Assembly: GCA_016926855.1 (NCBI GenBank)
Contig: JAFGNT010000024.1
Location: forward strand, 1-33,646
Source: Methanomicrobiaceae archaeon
GTDB taxonomy: Archaea; Halobacteriota; Methanomicrobia; Methanomicrobiales; Methanomicrobiaceae
DNA: 33,646 nucleotides
Direction of reading: 5' to 3'
Part shown: positions 30,695 through 33,646 of the stretch, one piece after another
How the letters are laid out: every line of letters begins with the position of its first letter
How positions within the stretch are numbered: position 1 is the stretch's first letter
Translations under genes and position numbers: made by a program
The notes under the pieces: generated by a model
Databases searched by the model: none
What the model was told of the DNA's origin: nothing
What the model saw: the letters and a program-made list of their open reading frames with translations, nothing else

Positions 30695-31410
30695 TCGATA
30701 CACTCCCGGTAGCCCTTGGATTTAATGACGGACAGGATTTCACGTGCATTGCCATGGCAGCGGATCTCCCCGTCACAGAGCATATGCCCGCCGTCCGCCT
30801 CGATATAGTCCAGAATAAAGCCGGTGTGGGTAATAATGAGACCGGACTTGTGCCGGTTTATGATATGCCGGTCCTTCTCGACGAGCCGTGCGATCGCCGA
30901 GCCGATCAGCGAGATGTTCTCGAGGTCGACACCGCTCTCCGGCTCGTCGAGCATGACGAAATCGGGCTGCTGTATCATCAGCTGGAGCACTTCGCTGCGT
31001 TTGATTTCTCCGCCCGAAAAACCTGCATTCAGATCGCGTTCGAGGAAATCGGTCATATTCATCGCCGACACATATTCCGACACCTTGTCGGGCATGTTGC
31101 CCGCCTCCGCCATCAGCAGTTTACCCAGCTTGAGCCCTGAAATGGTAGGGGGGCGCTGGAACATCATCCCTATCCCGTATCGTGCCCTCTCGTGGATAGG
31201 AAGGTGGGTAATATCCCGCCCCTTATAGTCGATTCTTCCATCGGTGACGACATAATCGGAGAAGCCCATGATCGCCCGGATCAGGGTTGTCTTGCCGGAC
31301 CCGTTCGGGCCCATCAGCACATGGGTCTCCCCCTCACCGATATGAAGGTTAATATCGTGGAGCACCTCTTTTCCGGATACTTCCACGTGCAGATTTTCAA
31401 TGGTGAGCAT
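30679..31410 (-). CDS. sufC: Fe-S cluster assembly ATPase SufC
   Basis: This 243-residue ABC-type ATPase drives SufB-based cluster assembly. It has Walker A GPNGSGKTT (34-42), the Q-loop MMFQRPP, the signature FSGGEIKRSEVLQL, Walker B FVMLDEPESGVD, and the switch histidine in GLIITHTG. The ATG at 31410, starting MLTIENLHVEV, is chosen by family length; a TATA box at 31472-31480 leaves a leader of about 40 bases. It heads the operon sufC - sufB - pcm - cyclase - cysteine-rich protein, possibly through glmM, and shares its promoter region with the divergent ATPase gene. Confidence 0.95.
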   Translation of the reverse strand: MLTIENLHVEVSGKEVLHDINLHIGEGETHVLMGPNGSGKTTLIRAIMGFSDYVVTDGRIDYKGRDITHLPIHERARYGIGMMFQRPPTISGLKLGKLLMAEAGNMPDKVSEYVSAMNMTDFLERDLNAGFSGGEIKRSEVLQLMIQQPDFVMLDEPESGVDLENISLIGSAIARLVEKDRHIINRHKSGLIITHTGFILDYIEADGGHMLCDGEIRCHGNAREILSVIKSKGYRECIECTKV

Positions 31411-31471
31411 AAGACAATCTCTCAAGAACTTTGCGCATAAGCAATAAAGGATTGTCGACCGCAAAAAATAA

Positions 31472-31481
31472 CTTATATGTT
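31472..31481. promoter_or_regulatory. overlapping TATA boxes of sufC and the STAND ATPase
   Basis: The plus strand reads CTTATATGTT, centred about 24 bases before the ATG at 31500 (leaderless). The minus strand reads AACATATAAG, about 66 bases before the sufC ATG. One AT-rich element may serve both genes. Confidence 0.45.
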
Positions 31482-31499
31482 AGATACTTTTTTGTTCGA

Positions 31500-32645
31500 A
31501 TGTCTTTCACTCTCCGTCCCGCGACCGGCAACCGGTTTATCGGACGGGAGGCACTCGTGCAGGAGATGATTCGTGAGCTCTCGGATCCTGATTCGGACGG
31601 TGGGTTCGCCCTCTCCGGGCAGCGGCGAATCGGCAAGACCTCAATCCTCCTTGAAGTCGGCCGAAGGCTCGGCACCGGTGCTTCCGGCGTGGTCCCCGTG
31701 TATTTTTCTGTCTGGAGCCTGCTCGACCCGTCCCTCGGGGAATGCGCACGGATGCTCTCCGCCGCAATTCTGGATGCCTACCGGCAGGTAACGGGCATTG
31801 GCTACCGGGCGCGTGACCTGATGCGGGTGCCACTAACGGTTCTCAGAAACGTGCTTGAAAATTCCACTATTACGATCGCATACCATGACCTCGAACTCCT
31901 CTTTTCGATGGAGCGTGAGACAGACGAAAAAGAGCTGTTTCTCAGAGCGCTCCATCTCGGAGAGCAGCTTGCGCTCGCAACACAGACAAAATGCGTGCTG
32001 ATGATTGACGAATTTCCCGCCATTATGGACCTGAAAACGGGAGGAAGCCGTATCGGAGAGCAGGTGCTTAAAACCATTCGGACCATTCAGGAACAGTGGA
32101 GGCATACCGTACTCTGCATCACCGGATCGATTCGGAGCACAATGGATATGACCGTGCTTTCCGCAACATCGCCGTTTTACCGGCAGTTGATCGTGCGTGA
32201 TGTGGGTCCGCTCTCCCGCGAAGAGACGGCGGCGCTCCTCAGAAGGGATCTGCCGGTATCAGACGACGACATATCCCGGATATATGCATTTTCCGGGGGT
32301 ATCCCCTTCTATATCCAGTTCATGGGCAGAATGATAGGTCGGGCCGGGAGAACCGGGCGGGATAGCGTGGGAGAAGCGGAAGAGGCATTTCTCCGTGAAG
32401 AAGGGGCACTTCTGTTCCGGGCGGAACTCAATGCACTCGGCCCGAAGGAGCGGCTGATCGTGGCGGGTATTGCAGCGGGGCAGACGACACCGGCGGCGCT
32501 GGCGGCCGGCGGCGGCGAACGCGTATCCAATATCAGCAGGTTCCTCGGGTATCTGCGGGAAAAGGGTGTGGTCGAACGGGAATCACGCGGAGTGTACGCA
32601 CTGGCCGACCCGGTGTTTGCCCGATGGGTGCGGGAGCGGGACTGA
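31500..32645 (+). CDS. archaeal STAND-type ATPase
   Basis: This 381-residue protein belongs to the archaeal ATPase family (PF01637, MNS clade of STAND NTPases). It begins with NRFIGREA, then the P-loop GQRRIGKTS (40-48), Walker B VLMIDEFPA (166-174), sensor ITGSIRS (207-213), and FSGGIPFYIQ (264-273). The C-terminal 90 residues form a likely winged helix (LNALGPKERLIVAGIAA, then SNISRFLGYLREKGVVERES). Family members act as ATP-driven molecular switches, often expanded in methanogens and of unknown target. The start at 31500 is supported by the TATA box for a leaderless transcript. No partner protein is encoded on the same strand within 60 bases. Confidence 0.88.
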   Translation: MSFTLRPATGNRFIGREALVQEMIRELSDPDSDGGFALSGQRRIGKTSILLEVGRRLGTGASGVVPVYFSVWSLLDPSLGECARMLSAAILDAYRQVTGIGYRARDLMRVPLTVLRNVLENSTITIAYHDLELLFSMERETDEKELFLRALHLGEQLALATQTKCVLMIDEFPAIMDLKTGGSRIGEQVLKTIRTIQEQWRHTVLCITGSIRSTMDMTVLSATSPFYRQLIVRDVGPLSREETAALLRRDLPVSDDDISRIYAFSGGIPFYIQFMGRMIGRAGRTGRDSVGEAEEAFLREEGALLFRAELNALGPKERLIVAGIAAGQTTPAALAAGGGERVSNISRFLGYLREKGVVERESRGVYALADPVFARWVRERD

Positions 32646-32706
32646 CAAACACTTTCACCCTCCCCGCGGCAAACGTCCTTATGCCGTTTCCGCCGTGTAA
32701 AAGTAT

Positions 32707-32889
32707 ATGCTGGAAACTTTTACCCATCTCGCCGAACGTGCAGCCGAACACCCGCAGATCATCCGCCGTCCCCAGCTCTGCAAGGGCGGCTTCATCGCAA
32801 CCACAGGCCCCGATCGCAGTACCCCCACCCGGCGCTGGATCCGTGTGCCCGGGCCCCGTGTCCGTCTCCCGGCACCCCGTAAGTGGTAA
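32707..32889 (+). CDS. 60-residue basic miniprotein, unknown
   Basis: The ATG at 32707 opens 60 codons ending in TAA. The first half is helical (LETFTHLAERAAEHPQII) and the second is Arg- and Pro-rich (RRWIRVPGPRVRLPAPRKW). Third codon positions are nearly all G or C, like the real genes nearby, which favours coding. A CTTATG stretch about 27-30 bases upstream may be a TATA box for a leaderless message. I do not recognise it. The opposite strand carries a 104-codon frame over the same place, but without a promoter or a family-like pattern. Confidence 0.5.
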   Translation: MLETFTHLAERAAEHPQIIRRPQLCKGGFIATTGPDRSTPTRRWIRVPGPRVRLPAPRKW

Positions 32890-32895
32890 TAACGG

Positions 32896-33594
32896 TCAGG
32901 CACCCGTCGACACGAGCCAGGCATATGTTCCCGGCCGGTCGTGCACATGTGTGATGATATAGTTGTGTATCCCGACCTGGCGGTTGTAGGCATCGATGGA
33001 AGACTTCATCGCACCGTGATCCTCCGGGTTGTATGCAATCACCGCTTTGGCACGCGTGAGTGCCTCGTCGATAGCAAAGGTTTCATCGCACCGCCCGTAC
33101 CCGAGCGTGCCTGATCCGACCGGGATGACATGAGGCTCGGACGAAAGGATAAGCCCGTCTGTCAGCTCATCCGGCGGGATGCCGATATAGCTCACATTCG
33201 TCGCTTCAATATACGCATACCCGGAATCTCCGTAGCTGTAACCGGGGGCAATGACCCCCACAGCCATGTGCTGTTCAGTTTCGAAGTACAGGAGGGCCAC
33301 CGCATATCCCTCACGGGCGAGGAGCGCTGCGAGAAGGAGACTTTTATCGTCGCAGTCCCCTTTTCCGTCCGCAATCGTCTCGATTGGAAACTTCGGCGCC
33401 ACAAGCATCGCATCGGTCTCGTACGGAATGGACTGGACAAACGTGCATATGAGTTCGAGATATGCATCGTTGTCCAGCGATTTCGCTTTTCGGACATCAT
33501 CAAAATGCTTCCCGAGCATATCGTACAGGGGAAGCAGATCAGGATCCGAAATAAAGGAGAGAGGATTACTAATAACCCAATTTTCACTGATCAA
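32896..33594 (-). CDS. transglutaminase-like protein, doubtful N-terminus
   Basis: This 232-residue reading contains TFVQSIPYETD, PKFPIETIADGKGDCDDKSLLLAALL, QHMAVGV and YIEAT, the order seen in methanogen transglutaminase-like (cysteine-protease-fold) proteins. The likely catalytic set is Cys81, His109 and Glu130. Related proteins usually have a longer N-terminal part with a membrane anchor or signal; here the frame is closed by a TGA just upstream and only a TTG at 33594 can start it. A better start (ATG with GGTGA upstream, near 33607) is in another frame and stops after seven codons, so an indel or degradation at the 5' end is possible. Product role is unknown. Confidence 0.7.
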   Translation of the reverse strand: MISENWVISNPLSFISDPDLLPLYDMLGKHFDDVRKAKSLDNDAYLELICTFVQSIPYETDAMLVAPKFPIETIADGKGDCDDKSLLLAALLAREGYAVALLYFETEQHMAVGVIAPGYSYGDSGYAYIEATNVSYIGIPPDELTDGLILSSEPHVIPVGSGTLGYGRCDETFAIDEALTRAKAVIAYNPEDHGAMKSSIDAYNRQVGIHNYIITHVHDRPGTYAWLVSTGA

Positions 33595-33646
33595 CGATAA
33601 ATCTCATCGAAGCTTCACCTAAATCTCACAAAAAGATACAGGGAAG

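Noticed and set aside
32679..32993. 104-codon minus-strand frame opposite the 60-residue miniprotein
   Set aside because: It runs into the end of the transglutaminase-like gene in another frame and lacks a promoter. The plus frame has better codon bias.

Overview
The window is a stretch of chromosome from a GC-rich methanogenic archaeon, most likely of the order Methanomicrobiales. The evidence is archaeal informational genes (aIF2-gamma, Rpo7, Spt4, S24e, S27ae, L40e, a Kae1-Bud32 fusion), the methanogen-type YcaO protein (methanogenesis marker 1), a DUF2098 protein, NikR, an archaeal His-type Thi4, an AglB oligosaccharyltransferase, a minimal SufC-SufB pair, and many TATA boxes lying about 25 nt before start codons (leaderless or short-leader transcripts). 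The species cannot be named from the sequence alone. No rRNA, CRISPR array, insertion sequence or integrase was seen.

Layout. (1) 1-6.3 kb is accessory-looking: the end of a CxxC zinc-ribbon protein, two small unknown proteins, a TIG-domain membrane protein, an erythromycin-esterase-like protein, a geranylgeranyl-reductase-like flavoprotein, a DUF1801 protein and an AT-rich metallo-beta-lactamase-fold gene. A decayed copy of the 3' two-thirds of tRNA-Val (3658-3706) lies 2.6 kb from the intact tRNA-Val (6346-6419) in the same orientation, which is the geometry left by an element integrated at a tRNA gene. (2) 6.3-9.2 kb: tRNA-Val and tRNA-Gly, HtpX protease, divergent Thi4, and a DUF1917 protein. 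(3) 9.2-14.9 kb, all on the minus strand: an information-processing superoperon running eif2g - PIN - rpo7 - spt4 - dephospho-CoA kinase - rps24e - rps27ae - kae1/bud32 - XTP pyrophosphatase - rpl40e, with internal promoters before rps24e and rpl40e. (4) 15-18 kb: nikR, DUF2098 and ycaO, then an HDAC-fold deacetylase. Nickel control and McrA thioamidation point to a methyl-coenzyme M reductase maturation neighbourhood. (5) 18-27.6 kb, minus strand: AglB, a GT2 glycosyltransferase, GlmS, two nucleotidyltransferases with left-handed beta-helix tails, and GlmM. Together these make UDP-GlcNAc-type sugars and use them for surface glycosylation. (6) 27.6-31.4 kb, minus strand: SufC, SufB, protein-isoaspartate methyltransferase, a cyclase/kynurenine-formamidase-type hydrolase and a 10-cysteine protein whose C-terminal half resembles DUF364. 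(7) 31.5-33.6 kb: a divergent STAND-type ATPase, a 60-residue basic miniprotein and a transglutaminase-like protein with a doubtful N-terminus.

The most promising items for follow-up are the tRNA-flanked fossil element, the NikR/DUF2098/YcaO locus with one TATA box exactly midway between two leaderless divergent genes, and the cysteine-rich protein in the SufCB operon.
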